From Pseudomonadota bacterium (lineage in GTDB: Bacteria; Pseudomonadota; Gammaproteobacteria; CALCKW01): a stretch of DNA of 41,096 nt. Made by a program: the position numbers and the translations under genes. Every line of letters starts with the position of its first letter. Position 1 is the stretch's first letter. The notes beneath the pieces were generated by a model. It did not search any database. It was given only the letters and a program-made list of their open reading frames with translations, and was not told the origin of the DNA. Shown in pieces: positions 7,331-14,913 of this stretch. Where the stretch lies: positions 1 through 41,096 of the forward strand of contig JBCCUP010000041.1 in the NCBI GenBank assembly GCA_039196715.1. Direction: 5' to 3'.

Positions 7331-8513
7331 CGTGGCCGGCCATGATGCGCGCGAAGATGTCCGGGTCGGTCACACCCTCCGAGCCGAACAGCAGCACGCG
7401 CGCGTTCGCGTCGAGCCCGAGCGCCTCGGACACCGCGGCGTCGCGCCGTGCGAGGATCAGGGCCGCGAGGCCGGCGACGGCACTCTCGCCTGCGTCGATG
7501 GCCGGATCCCCCGCGAGCGGGCGTGCCAGCAGGCGCACGGCGGGCGCGACGGTGTCGTCCGGGATGGTCAGGAAGTCGCTTGCCTCTTCGGCGAGGATGT
7601 CCCAGGCGAGCGGCGAGGGCTCCCCGCAGGAGAGGCCCGCCATGATGGTCTCCGTCTCGATCGCAACCGACGTCGCGGTGCCAGCCTTGGCACTCTCAAA
7701 CAAGCAGGCGGCGCGGTCGGGTTCGACGATGACCACACGCGGTGACGCCGCGCCGTAGAACTGGCGCAAGGCAGCGGCAATGCCGGCAGCCATGCCACCC
7801 ACCCCACCTTGCAAAAACACGTGGGTTGGCGGCTCTGCAAGGGCGTCGCAGGCTTCGCGTGTCATGACGCCGTAGCCCGACATCACGTCGAGCGGCGGTT
7901 GCGAGTAGCCCGGCCACGAGGTGTCGGAAACGACAAACCAGCCGTTCGCATCCGCTTCGGTCTTCGCCAGCCGGACCGACTCGTCGTAGTCGCCGTCGAT
8001 GCGGATGACGTTAGCGCCGTAGCGGCGCATGGCCTCGGCGCGGCCCTCACTGACTTCAGCGTGGATGTAGATGTTGCACGGCGCGCCGAAGCGCTGGCAG
8101 CCCCAGGCAAGCGAGCGGCCGTGGTTGCCGTCGGTGGCCGACACCAGCGTGATGTCGGCGCAGGCGGCGGCGTGTTCGCCGTTGCGGATGGACGCGAGGC
8201 TCACCGCCTCACCGGTGCGCGCGCTGATCTGCGCCTGCAACACGCGCTGTGCGGCATAGGCGCCACCGAGCGCCTTGAAGCTCGCGAGGCCGAAGCGCGG
8301 CCCCTCGTCCTTGTAGTCGATGCGCGCGACGCCGAGTTCGGCTGCCAGGGCGTCCAGCGACACCAGCGGGGTGGGGGCGTAGCCGGCCCACTGGGTGATT
8401 TCGGCACGCGCGGCGGCAAAGGCGTCTGCGCTGATCACGCGGTGGGCGGCGTCGCCGGTGCCGCGGTCGGCGCTGTGATGGCCGAGATCCGCGGTGGGAA
8501 AGTGAAGCGTCAT
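7320..8513 (-). CDS. Diaminopropionate ammonia-lyase-like PLP enzyme (fold type II)
   Basis: A 397-398-aa PLP-dependent lyase. The signature RFGLASFKALGGAYA (72-86) puts the Schiff-base lysine at Lys80 and is the hallmark of diaminopropionate ammonia-lyase, which converts 2,3-diaminopropionate to pyruvate and ammonia. TDGNHGRSLAWG and the glycine-rich phosphate loop LQGGVGGMAAG also fit. Related fold-II enzymes (EutB, threonine-dehydratase-like) occur in hydroxyectoine catabolism, so the true substrate may differ. The ATG at 8513 is chosen because AGGA lies 9 bases upstream; a second ATG at 8522 lies immediately against the AGGA. It follows the GntR gene by 23 bases and overlaps the M24 gene. 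Confidence 0.8.
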   Translation of the reverse strand: MTLHFPTADLGHHSADRGTGDAAHRVISADAFAAARAEITQWAGYAPTPLVSLDALAAELGVARIDYKDEGPRFGLASFKALGGAYAAQRVLQAQISARTGEAVSLASIRNGEHAAACADITLVSATDGNHGRSLAWGCQRFGAPCNIYIHAEVSEGRAEAMRRYGANVIRIDGDYDESVRLAKTEADANGWFVVSDTSWPGYSQPPLDVMSGYGVMTREACDALAEPPTHVFLQGGVGGMAAGIAAALRQFYGAASPRVVIVEPDRAACLFESAKAGTATSVAIETETIMAGLSCGEPSPLAWDILAEEASDFLTIPDDTVAPAVRLLARPLAGDPAIDAGESAVAGLAALILARRDAAVSEALGLDANARVLLFGSEGVTDPDIFARIMAGHDAL

Positions 8514-8536
8514 GGGGCGCATTCCTGAAACCGGAG

Positions 8537-9286
8537 TTATTGGTTGACCTTGGCGTGGGCGACAAACTCCGCCATTTCGCCGCGCCAGACCTGGCGGCCG
8601 AGGCAGAAGGGTGCGCCATCGCGATCGCGGGTAATCTGTTCGAGTTCTATGGCTGGGTGGTGCGGTGCGAGACCGAGCAGGGCAGCTTCGTCTTCGCGCA
8701 GCGCGCACAACCGGATCACGATGTCGCCGGTGTCGGCGTGGGTGCCGTAGTGTTGCTCCCAGAGCTGTGTCGTCGACTGCCGCAAGTCGTGGCTGAGCAG
8801 CTCTGGGAACCGGGCTGCGATCACCGATTCTGTCTCGATGAATGTCGCGTGACCGGCGCTGCGGAAGAGCCGCGTGTAGGTGTACAGGCTGTCGCCGCGG
8901 TCAATGCCGAGCTGCGCGGCGTTTGCGTCGGTTGCCGGGGTGGTGTCGACGTCGATCAGTTCGATCTCGAGGGCGACGCCCGCGTCGCGCGCATCCGTGG
9001 TAAACCCCAGTCGGTCGCTGATGTTGTAGCTCAGCCGGCCTGGCGACACAAAGCGCCCACGCCGCTCGGCGCTGTAGGCCAGCCCCTCGGCTTCGATGCG
9101 TTCCAGTGCCCGGCGCGCGGTCATGCGGCTGACGCCGTGCACCTCAGCCACGGTGCGCTCGGACGGCAGCGCGGTGTGCGGCGCCAGCGCGCCGCGCGTG
9201 ATGTCACCGCGCAAGGCGTCCACGATCTGTTGAACGCGCGGCGTTGCGGCAGCAGGCGGCACGTTGTGGGGCGACGGTGCAGGCAC
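8537..9286 (-). CDS. GntR/HutC-family transcriptional regulator with UTRA domain
   Basis: A 249-aa regulator. The winged helix is at about 15-85 (LPSERTVAEVHGVSRMTARRALERIEAEGL), and a UTRA ligand-binding domain fills about 95-245 (YTYTRLFRSAGHATFIETES, ALREDEAALLGLAPHHPAIELEQITRDRDGAPF). HutC-subfamily proteins usually repress catabolic operons until an intermediate binds. It is the first gene of the minus-strand operon regulator-lyase-M24. Two copies of a TGGTATATACCA palindrome lie just upstream, each over a promoter -10, which argues for autorepression and repression of the divergent PhyH-EutA-like pair. Confidence 0.92.
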   Translation of the reverse strand: MPAPSPHNVPPAAATPRVQQIVDALRGDITRGALAPHTALPSERTVAEVHGVSRMTARRALERIEAEGLAYSAERRGRFVSPGRLSYNISDRLGFTTDARDAGVALEIELIDVDTTPATDANAAQLGIDRGDSLYTYTRLFRSAGHATFIETESVIAARFPELLSHDLRQSTTQLWEQHYGTHADTGDIVIRLCALREDEAALLGLAPHHPAIELEQITRDRDGAPFCLGRQVWRGEMAEFVAHAKVNQ

Positions 9287-9315
9287 GTGGAACTCATCAA
9301 GGGGATCGTGGGGGA

Positions 9316-9346
9316 TGGTATATACCAGGGTTCAGCGGGCAGTCAA
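9316..9346 (-). promoter_or_regulatory. GntR-gene promoter with operator TGGTATATACCA over the -10
   Basis: The 12-bp perfect palindrome TGGTATATACCA lies at 9316-9327. Read on the minus strand, its core TATATA (9324-9319) forms a -10 with TTGACT (9346-9341) as -35 and a 16-bp spacer. A bound repressor would occlude polymerase at the regulator's own promoter. The sequence is read directly; binding is inferred from HutC-family practice. Confidence 0.7.
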
Positions 9347-9385
9347 GCGCGCTGAACGTTCGATCTCTGACGGCTATTCGTTGGA

Positions 9386-9419
9386 TTGACAGGTCTGTTG
9401 ATCCATTGGTATATACCAA
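9386..9419 (+). promoter_or_regulatory. PhyH-operon promoter with operator TTGGTATATACCAA over the -10
   Basis: A consensus -35 TTGACA (9386-9391), an 18-bp spacer and a -10 TATATA (9410-9415) lie upstream of the PhyH start at 9449. The -10 is embedded in a perfect 14-bp palindrome TTGGTATATACCAA (9406-9419). This is the second copy of the operator found in the divergent promoter, with centres 91 bp apart. The arrangement predicts repression of both operons by the adjacent GntR protein. Confidence 0.75.
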
Positions 9420-9448
9420 ATTTCCGTGACGCTGAACGGGGTACCGCC

Positions 9449-10318
9449 ATGGCCGAACTGACCCGGGCCCAACACGCCGAGTTCTGGCGCGAAGGGGTGC
9501 TCGTGATGGAGGATGCGGTGACCGCAGACGAGCTCGACAGCCTGCGCCGCGTGTTTTCGGGCTGGGTCGAAGAAAGCCGTGCCCACACCGTCGACTACGG
9601 CACCTGCCTCGATGGACGCCCGCGTTTCGACCTGCAGCCGGGCCACAGTGCCGAACAACCGGCCATCCGCCGTGTGCAATCACCCGAGGAAGTGTCGCCC
9701 GAATACCTGCACGTGATGCGCAACGCGCGCCTGGTCGATGCGGTGGCCGAACTCATTGGCCCCGCGATCAAGTTCCACCACGGCAAAGTCAATTCCAAGC
9801 TGCCGGGTTCGGCGACCGAGGTGAAGTTCCACCAGGACTTCCCGTTTCAACCGATGAGCAACGACGACCTGGTCACCGCGCTGCTGTTCGTCGACGACGT
9901 GACCCTCGAGAACGGCCCGCTTGAAGTCGTTCCGGGCTCCCACAAAGGCCCGCTGTACCCCCACTGGCACGAGGGCGTGTTCACCGGCGCGGTCAGCGAT
10001 GCGGTGGTCGCCGAACACCGGGACAGGGTTGTCCCGTGTACGGGCAAAGCCGGCTCCGTCTGTTTCATGCACTCGAGCCTGCTGCACGGCTCGGCGCCGA
10101 ACCGCTCCGACCAGCCGCGCACACTCTACATTGCGACCTACTACAGCGAGGACGCCATCGAACTCAGCCCGAACGCCTTGCCGAGCGCCCACACCCACGA
10201 ACTCGTGCGCGGCGAGCCCTCCGGGCGCGTGCGCTGCAGTGCCTACGAGATGGCCCTGCCGGTGGTGCCGAAGGGCACGTCCTTTTTTGCCCAGCAAGAC
10301 GGGTCGGACACGGGATGA
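9449..10318 (+). CDS. Phytanoyl-CoA dioxygenase-family (PhyH) Fe(II)/2-oxoglutarate oxygenase
   Basis: A 289-aa non-haem iron oxygenase. The iron-binding triad is visible as His128-x-Asp130 in KFHQDFPFQ and His213 in LLHGSAPN, with Arg224 in QPRTLY a likely 2-oxoglutarate ligand. PhyH proteins hydroxylate small substrates, including ectoine (EctD) and phytanoyl-CoA, but the EctD-specific motif is not evident. The ATG at 9449 follows the promoter by 33 bp; an upstream in-frame start at 9386 would lie inside the -35. It overlaps the EutA-like gene by ATGA. It may hydroxylate or oxidatively demethylate the substrate later cleaved by the M24 and PLP enzymes (inference). Confidence 0.85.
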   Translation: MAELTRAQHAEFWREGVLVMEDAVTADELDSLRRVFSGWVEESRAHTVDYGTCLDGRPRFDLQPGHSAEQPAIRRVQSPEEVSPEYLHVMRNARLVDAVAELIGPAIKFHHGKVNSKLPGSATEVKFHQDFPFQPMSNDDLVTALLFVDDVTLENGPLEVVPGSHKGPLYPHWHEGVFTGAVSDAVVAEHRDRVVPCTGKAGSVCFMHSSLLHGSAPNRSDQPRTLYIATYYSEDAIELSPNALPSAHTHELVRGEPSGRVRCSAYEMALPVVPKGTSFFAQQDGSDTG

Positions 10319-11103
10319 GTGCGCCACCCGATCTCGTTGAACAGCTGCCCTTCGCGACCGACGGTGGCCTCGGGCAACGGGCCCGCCTTGGCCTGATTGT
10401 GCTGCAGACCGACCAGACCATCGAGCACGAGATCGGCACTGTCCTGCGAGGGGAGGGGATAGCGCTTTACCACGCGCGCATCCCGAATGCGCAGGCGGTC
10501 ACCCCCGGGACCCTGCGGGCCATGCGCGATGAACTGCCGCGCGCTGCGCGCCTGTTGCCTGCGGAATTTGCCTTCGATGCCATCGGCTACGGCTGCACCT
10601 CCGGCGCGACGTTGATCGGTGAGTCTGAGGTCGACGCGTTGATCCGCAACGCGCACCCCGGCGCCCGCACCAGCAACCCGATCAGTGCCTGCAAGGCGGC
10701 GTTGGCAGCGTTGGCCGTGCGGCGCATCGCCTTGCTCACGCCCTACACCGTGGAGGTGACCGACGCCATGCGCGCCAACCTCACCGCCGCCGGTATTCAG
10801 GTCAACGCGGTTGCGTCCTTCAACCAGTCCGATGACTTCACCGTCGCGCGCATACGGGCGGACAGCATCCTCGATGCCATCACCGAAGTCGGTGCGCTTG
10901 ATGATGTCGATGCGGTGTTTGTCTCCTGCACCAGCCTGCGCGCGTTGTCGGTGATTGAGCCCGCTGAAACCGCGCTTGGCAAACCGGTGCTCGCGAGCAA
11001 CCAGGCGCTGGCCTGGCACCTGATGCGCCTGGCGGGGCTCGCCCACACACCGGCCTGCGTCGGCCAACTCTTCGCTGCACCGCTTGCCGAGGCCCCCGCG
11101 TGA
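10315..11103 (+). CDS. EutA-like protein of the Asp/Glu racemase/arylmalonate decarboxylase superfamily
   Basis: A 262-aa protein resembling maleate isomerase, arylmalonate decarboxylase and EutA. Two catalytic-type cysteines are placed as expected: Cys94 in GYGCTSGATLIG and Cys205 in FVSCTSLRAL. The N-terminal RLGLIVLQTDQTIEHE is typical of the EutA branch found in ectoine/hydroxyectoine catabolic clusters. In those clusters it is thought to racemise or isomerise an intermediate. The start overlaps the PhyH stop (ATGA), so the two are co-translated under the same GntR-type promoter. The exact reaction is not determinable from sequence. Confidence 0.8.
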   Translation: MSAPPDLVEQLPFATDGGLGQRARLGLIVLQTDQTIEHEIGTVLRGEGIALYHARIPNAQAVTPGTLRAMRDELPRAARLLPAEFAFDAIGYGCTSGATLIGESEVDALIRNAHPGARTSNPISACKAALAALAVRRIALLTPYTVEVTDAMRANLTAAGIQVNAVASFNQSDDFTVARIRADSILDAITEVGALDDVDAVFVSCTSLRALSVIEPAETALGKPVLASNQALAWHLMRLAGLAHTPACVGQLFAAPLAEAPA

Positions 11104-11250
11104 CAACGATGTCAGACAGGAAACGATGTCAGACAGGCACTGTTGAAGCAACGATGTCAGACAGGCACTGTTGAAGTACGACCGAACGATGTCAGACAGG
11201 CACTGTTAGCAAAGGTGTTGAAGTAGACAGGCACTGTTGAAGTACGACTG
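11104..11250 (+). repeat. Irregular tandem REP-like repeat AACGATGTCAGACAGGCACTGTTGAAG
   Basis: Four copies of GACAGGCACTGTT and one truncated GTCAGACAGG lie directly after the EutA-like stop codon, with spacings between about 26 and 50 bases. Some copies carry the extra 3' tail TTGAAGTACGAC. An inverted copy, AACAGTGCCTGTCT, lies at 13524-13537 on the far side of the LysE and transposase genes. Variable spacing and lack of unique spacers exclude a CRISPR array. The motif recurs elsewhere in the window near the RAYT genes. Confidence 0.8.
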
Positions 11251-11557
11251 ATCTCGTGAGGACTCAAATGCTATTGGCAGACAGTCATATTTGAAATCCA
11301 AACCACTCAAAATAGCGCGGACAGCCACAGCTCAAGCACGACTGATCCAGGAGCCAGATGTCAACGCGTCACAAGCCAGGCACACTTGGCGCTAAGCTAC
11401 GCAAACGGTTGGGATATTCGCGGGATCCTTCAGCCTCGGTCAGTGTCGCGATAGGCGAATCAAAAGCACCTTGGTCCACGTTACGATGCCGGACGCGTGC
11501 GAGATGGGTTTGGCTGGTGCAATGTGTCAGGTCGTTGCTTAAACCGGGAGTCTTGAA
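11251..11557. other. Intergenic stretch without a supported gene
   Basis: About 300 bases between the REP-like repeats and the LysE gene, visibly less GC-rich than its flanks. A 78-aa open frame starting at 11358 has no recognisable features and runs into the LysE gene in another frame, so it is not annotated. No convincing promoter pair was found, although the LysE promoter must lie in or near this stretch. Confidence 0.4.
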
Positions 11558-12196
11558 ATGGGTGACTATACGTTTCTGTTTGGTGTGGCCCTGACGCTCA
11601 TGGCTGCATTGCTGAGTCCTGGCCCCAGTTTCGTGTTTGTCGCAAGAACAGCGGCCGCGGTTTCAAGAAGAAACGCGATTGCCGTTGCCGTTGGGCTGGC
11701 CAGTGGCAGTGCACTGTTTGCTGCGACAGCGGCTTTCGGTTTGTTCGTTGTCCTGGAAACTGTCCCGTGGCTTTACACTGGGCTGCGAATCGCGGGCGGC
11801 GTATACCTCTGTTACATCGGATTGAAATTGTGGCGGAACGCAAAGTCGTCGTTATCAGAGCCCGGTGATGAAGGCGCGGACGACCCGACACTGCGACGGT
11901 CGTACCTGTCGGGATTGTTGATCCAACTCAGTAATCCAAAGACTGCAATAGTCTTTGCTGGCGTTTTCGCCGCGTTCCTTCCATCAACCATACCCGACCA
12001 CGCGTATACGCTGCTCATTCTGCTGTCGTTTTTTCTCGCGGGCCTGTGGTACGGCGCGGTTGCAATCGTGCTTTCGTTGGAAAAACCACGGACGGTATAC
12101 ACCTCGATGAAGCATTTGATTGACCGTATCGCTGGGGCACTTTTGGGAGCGTTGGGACTCAGGCTAGCGACAGATATTGAAGGAAGCGATCACTAA
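11558..12196 (+). CDS. LysE/RhtB-family amino-acid exporter
   Basis: A 212-aa inner-membrane protein with about six hydrophobic segments. The N-terminal motif SPGPSFVFVARTAAAVSRR (about 20-38), the VGLASGSALFA segment and LSNPKTAIVFAGVFAAF (about 129-145) are diagnostic of LysE/RhtB translocators, which export amino acids or their analogues by proton antiport. The length is normal for the family. It stands alone between REP-like repeats and a RAYT gene and has somewhat lower GC than the flanking loci, so it may have been carried in with the repeat-rich segment. The substrate is unknown. Confidence 0.88.
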   Translation: MGDYTFLFGVALTLMAALLSPGPSFVFVARTAAAVSRRNAIAVAVGLASGSALFAATAAFGLFVVLETVPWLYTGLRIAGGVYLCYIGLKLWRNAKSSLSEPGDEGADDPTLRRSYLSGLLIQLSNPKTAIVFAGVFAAFLPSTIPDHAYTLLILLSFFLAGLWYGAVAIVLSLEKPRTVYTSMKHLIDRIAGALLGALGLRLATDIEGSDH

Positions 12197-12377
12197 TCAA
12201 CGAGCAGATACGGCTGAAGCTCGTGTGACCTGATTCGGGAGAACTGGCGTTCGGGCCAGGCAGCTTGTCCAGCGGCAGAAGTGTCTAGGGGTTGGCTTAA
12301 CAAAAATCGGCGGATCTTCACATCGCGTTTCGCGCACGCAGCTAGGTGTCTAGGCCTGGTTTTGAGCGTAAAACTGA

Positions 12378-13346
12378 TCAGGCTGCGATCAGCGGTGGGG
12401 AACGGCTGCGCATTTTTCCGACGTTGCGGGCGGCAGTCTGGATGGCATTGTCCGTTCCTACCCACTGCTTGAATCGATCTTCGAACTCCGTTGCGATGGT
12501 GAGCCATGTGGATGCACCGATCTCGATGCGGCTGAGAATGTAGGGCAGGTTGTGATCAATCGCGCCGCGCGTCCCTCTCTTGACAACGCGCCCCGTCCAG
12601 TCCACCAGCTCGACATAGTGTTGCAGCGAACAGGGAATGGCGCTTGACTTGTTGTCGCGCGAATGGCCTTGAAAGCGCATCAAGTCCTTTGGAATCTGTC
12701 CCTGTCGTGCCGCAGTGATGCGTTTCCGAATGCTCGTGTGGTCGCTGTCCTCTGGCGTGGTCGCCAACTCCGCACGTATCGGGTTTAGATCGACGTAGGC
12801 CATGGCAGCCAGGATCGCTTTCTCATCCAACAACGCCTGGCTCTTGAAGCGTCCTTCCCAGAACGCGCCAGTACACCGATCTTCCGCATTGGCCTGACGG
12901 GAAATCGGTTCGTTGACACAACGCATGAACCACGAGATATCGGTCAGGCGGTGACGCCATTGATTTGCCAGCTCTCGGACACGCCCAAGCTCTGCTGGAC
13001 TCAACAGGTTTGGACAGTCAAGGAATTTGCGGCTTAGCAGGCTGCCATTGAACAGGCGGTGCCACCGGCCGACGACGTCGCTGTCGGTCCATGTTGCAGC
13101 AGCCGATGTGTCAACGTGCAAGACCACATGGTAGTGGTTTGACATAATCGCAAAGCTCGCTATGTCAATTGAAAACACGGAGGATACGGCGAGCAAGCGT
13201 TGCTCCACCCAGTCGCGACGGTGCTCGAAACTCACCCCTGTCGTGGTGTCCACGCCACACAGGTAGGCGCGCCTGACGCACCGCGACACGCAGTGGTACC
13301 ACGGTGTGTCGTGTAGTGAGATCAACTGGTGTCGTGGTGTCGGCAT
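12378..13346 (-). CDS. REP-associated tyrosine transposase (RAYT), Y1/HUH family, copy 1
   Basis: A 322-aa single-strand DNA transposase of the IS200/IS605 Y1 superfamily. The HUH metal site is in MSNHYHVVLHVD (about 68-79), and the catalytic tyrosine is the one in AMAYVDLNPIRAEL. The N-terminal TPWYHCVSRCVRRAYLCG is a RAYT signature. RAYTs are domesticated-type transposases that mobilise or maintain REP hairpins. The long C-terminal region (about 200-322) is beyond the catalytic domain and is shared with the second copy at 29074-30042. GACAGC...GCTGTC hairpins and AACAGTGCCTGTCT repeats lie just upstream of its start (13472-13541), the usual RAYT/REP arrangement. Confidence 0.9.
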   Translation of the reverse strand: MPTPRHQLISLHDTPWYHCVSRCVRRAYLCGVDTTTGVSFEHRRDWVEQRLLAVSSVFSIDIASFAIMSNHYHVVLHVDTSAAATWTDSDVVGRWHRLFNGSLLSRKFLDCPNLLSPAELGRVRELANQWRHRLTDISWFMRCVNEPISRQANAEDRCTGAFWEGRFKSQALLDEKAILAAMAYVDLNPIRAELATTPEDSDHTSIRKRITAARQGQIPKDLMRFQGHSRDNKSSAIPCSLQHYVELVDWTGRVVKRGTRGAIDHNLPYILSRIEIGASTWLTIATEFEDRFKQWVGTDNAIQTAARNVGKMRSRSPPLIAA

Positions 13347-13471
13347 CTGTATGCACCGGCCAGGGTGTCATGGTGACCTTGTACACCGAACCATGCACTT
13401 CGTTGTTTCGCTTTTTGGGGGGCATCCACCCGCGGAATTGGCTCGTGCAGCCCGCGGTGTGTCTGTCCTGT

Positions 13472-13541
13472 GACAGCAAACAGTGGCTGTCTTGGTCGCC
13501 TCTGCTGGAACTGGCATTACGCCAACAGTGCCTGTCTCGGT
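13472..13541. repeat. REP-like hairpin and inverted GACAGGCAC repeats upstream of RAYT copy 1
   Basis: GACAGC (13472-13477) pairs with GCTGTC (13486-13491). The related copies CAGTGGCTGTCTTGG (13481-13495) and CAGTGCCTGTCTCGG (13526-13540) follow. The latter, extended to AACAGTGCCTGTCT at 13524-13537, is the exact reverse complement of the 11104-11250 repeat. Together they bracket the LysE-RAYT segment in inverted orientation. Confidence 0.7.
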
Positions 13542-13563
13542 AAGACCAAGGGTGCCGTTCAGG

Positions 13564-14799
13564 TCAGGAGGATCGGCGCAGGGGTTGAAATGTGAAATAG
13601 GTCAAGCTGCGCCACAGCCATTCGACCGGGCCGAAACGGTAGCGCGTGAGCCACCAGGCCGACAACTGCAGCTGCACAATCCAGATCAGCACCACGATCA
13701 CTAGTTGTGTGGCGCGGTTGACGTCTCCGAACAGTCCGAGGCCGTAGCTGTAAAAGACCACAGTGCACATCACGGACTGAGCGAGGTAGTTGCTCAACGC
13801 TGTGCGGCCGACCAGGGCAAGTCGCTCTTTGAGCGCTTGGCCGCGCGGACTGCGGCACCACAGCATGACGGCGCCGATGTAGCCGCTCACAATGAGTAAC
13901 GTGGCCAGGCTGTTGGGCACTCCACCCAGAAACAGCGCGTACTCCCAGTGCCACGCAGTGCGGTACAGTTGCCAGAGTCCCGCCAGCGCAATCGGAAAAC
14001 CAACGCCGCAGCCGACGTAGACCAACCTTCGGTAGAAGCGCGCGCTGCGCTTGCCAGTCAGCACGCCCCCTGTGTACAAGGCCATGCCGATCAGCATCAT
14101 GCCCATGGCGCGGCAGAAGGCGTCCAGCAAGTACATCCCATCGGCGGTTTCGACCAGTGGGCCGTCGGGCGCTTTTGGCTTCGAGAGGTCCAGGTCGCCG
14201 GCCCGGTAGTCAACCTGGTCTGTGTAAGGTCTGCTGCCATACAACGCAATCTCTGCTTTTATGTCGTGTTTCGAGGGGTGCCAGTACGCAGCAAGCTGTG
14301 CGCGGTCTGATGTCGACATGCTTGCAATACTGGCGTGTAATGCCATATTCGCTGCAGACGGTACCAGGAAAATCAGCAGGCTGACTGCGCACTGGAAGCG
14401 TGGTTGCCAGTTACGGCAGGCGTAGAGTGGGTACGCGCAGACGGCGTACACGAAAAGATTGTCGCCCTCCCAAAGGTACAGGCCGTGGAGCAGCCCGATG
14501 ATGAGCAACAGCGTGTTGCGCCAGTGGTGATGCCACGCCGTGGGTAAGCCCTTTTCGGCGCGGCCTCGTATCAGCAGCATCACGCTTGCACCAAACAACA
14601 GGGAAAACAGCGCCATTGCCTTCTGATCCACGAGAATGTGCGTCAGACTGAACGCGATCTGATCTGGCAACGTCTCGCCAAAGTACGCTTTCAAGTTCGC
14701 GTAGGCGCTTGCCGGCATCGCGAAGCTGCGGATGTTCATCAGCAGGATGCCGAGCAGCGCAACACCGCGCAAAGTGTCGATAGCGACGATCCGGTTCAT
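13564..14799 (-). CDS. DUF418-family (YeiB-like) integral membrane protein
   Basis: A 411-aa polytopic membrane protein. The N-terminus MNRIVAIDTLRGVALLGILL, followed by MNIRSFAMP, is the hallmark of YeiB/DUF418 proteins. The C-terminal DUF418 block is present with VGRTALSNYLAQSVMC near 310-325, FYSYGLGLFG, and a final WLTRYRFGPVEWLWRSLTY. Around ten hydrophobic segments are seen. The biochemical role is unknown for the family, although the fold resembles acyltransferase-3-type membrane proteins. It is monocistronic here, and length is normal. Confidence 0.9.
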   Translation of the reverse strand: MNRIVAIDTLRGVALLGILLMNIRSFAMPASAYANLKAYFGETLPDQIAFSLTHILVDQKAMALFSLLFGASVMLLIRGRAEKGLPTAWHHHWRNTLLLIIGLLHGLYLWEGDNLFVYAVCAYPLYACRNWQPRFQCAVSLLIFLVPSAANMALHASIASMSTSDRAQLAAYWHPSKHDIKAEIALYGSRPYTDQVDYRAGDLDLSKPKAPDGPLVETADGMYLLDAFCRAMGMMLIGMALYTGGVLTGKRSARFYRRLVYVGCGVGFPIALAGLWQLYRTAWHWEYALFLGGVPNSLATLLIVSGYIGAVMLWCRSPRGQALKERLALVGRTALSNYLAQSVMCTVVFYSYGLGLFGDVNRATQLVIVVLIWIVQLQLSAWWLTRYRFGPVEWLWRSLTYFTFQPLRRSS

Positions 14800-14913
14800 T
14801 ATGGTTTGTCGAGGTCAGGGGGTGTCTTGTCGGCGTTGGTTAGCTGCGGCGGGTGCGAGCTTCGCACGCGATGGGTCTGCTTGCCAGCACCAGCACCAGC
14901 ACCAGCTGGTCGG

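Noticed and set aside
9449-10318. Calling the PhyH gene ectD (ectoine hydroxylase)
   Set aside because: Only the general iron and 2-oxoglutarate residues are seen; ectABC are absent and the EctD-specific signature was not recognised.
11104-11250. CRISPR-like array
   Set aside because: Repeat spacing is irregular, spacers are near-identical or absent, and no cas gene is present; it fits a REP-type repeat.
11358-11594. 78-aa open frame upstream of lysE
   Set aside because: No ribosome-binding site or family likeness, and it overlaps the LysE start in another frame.
14886-14910. CACCAG microsatellite between DUF418 and GlxA genes
   Set aside because: Only about three to four units in a non-coding gap; too short to suggest phase variation.
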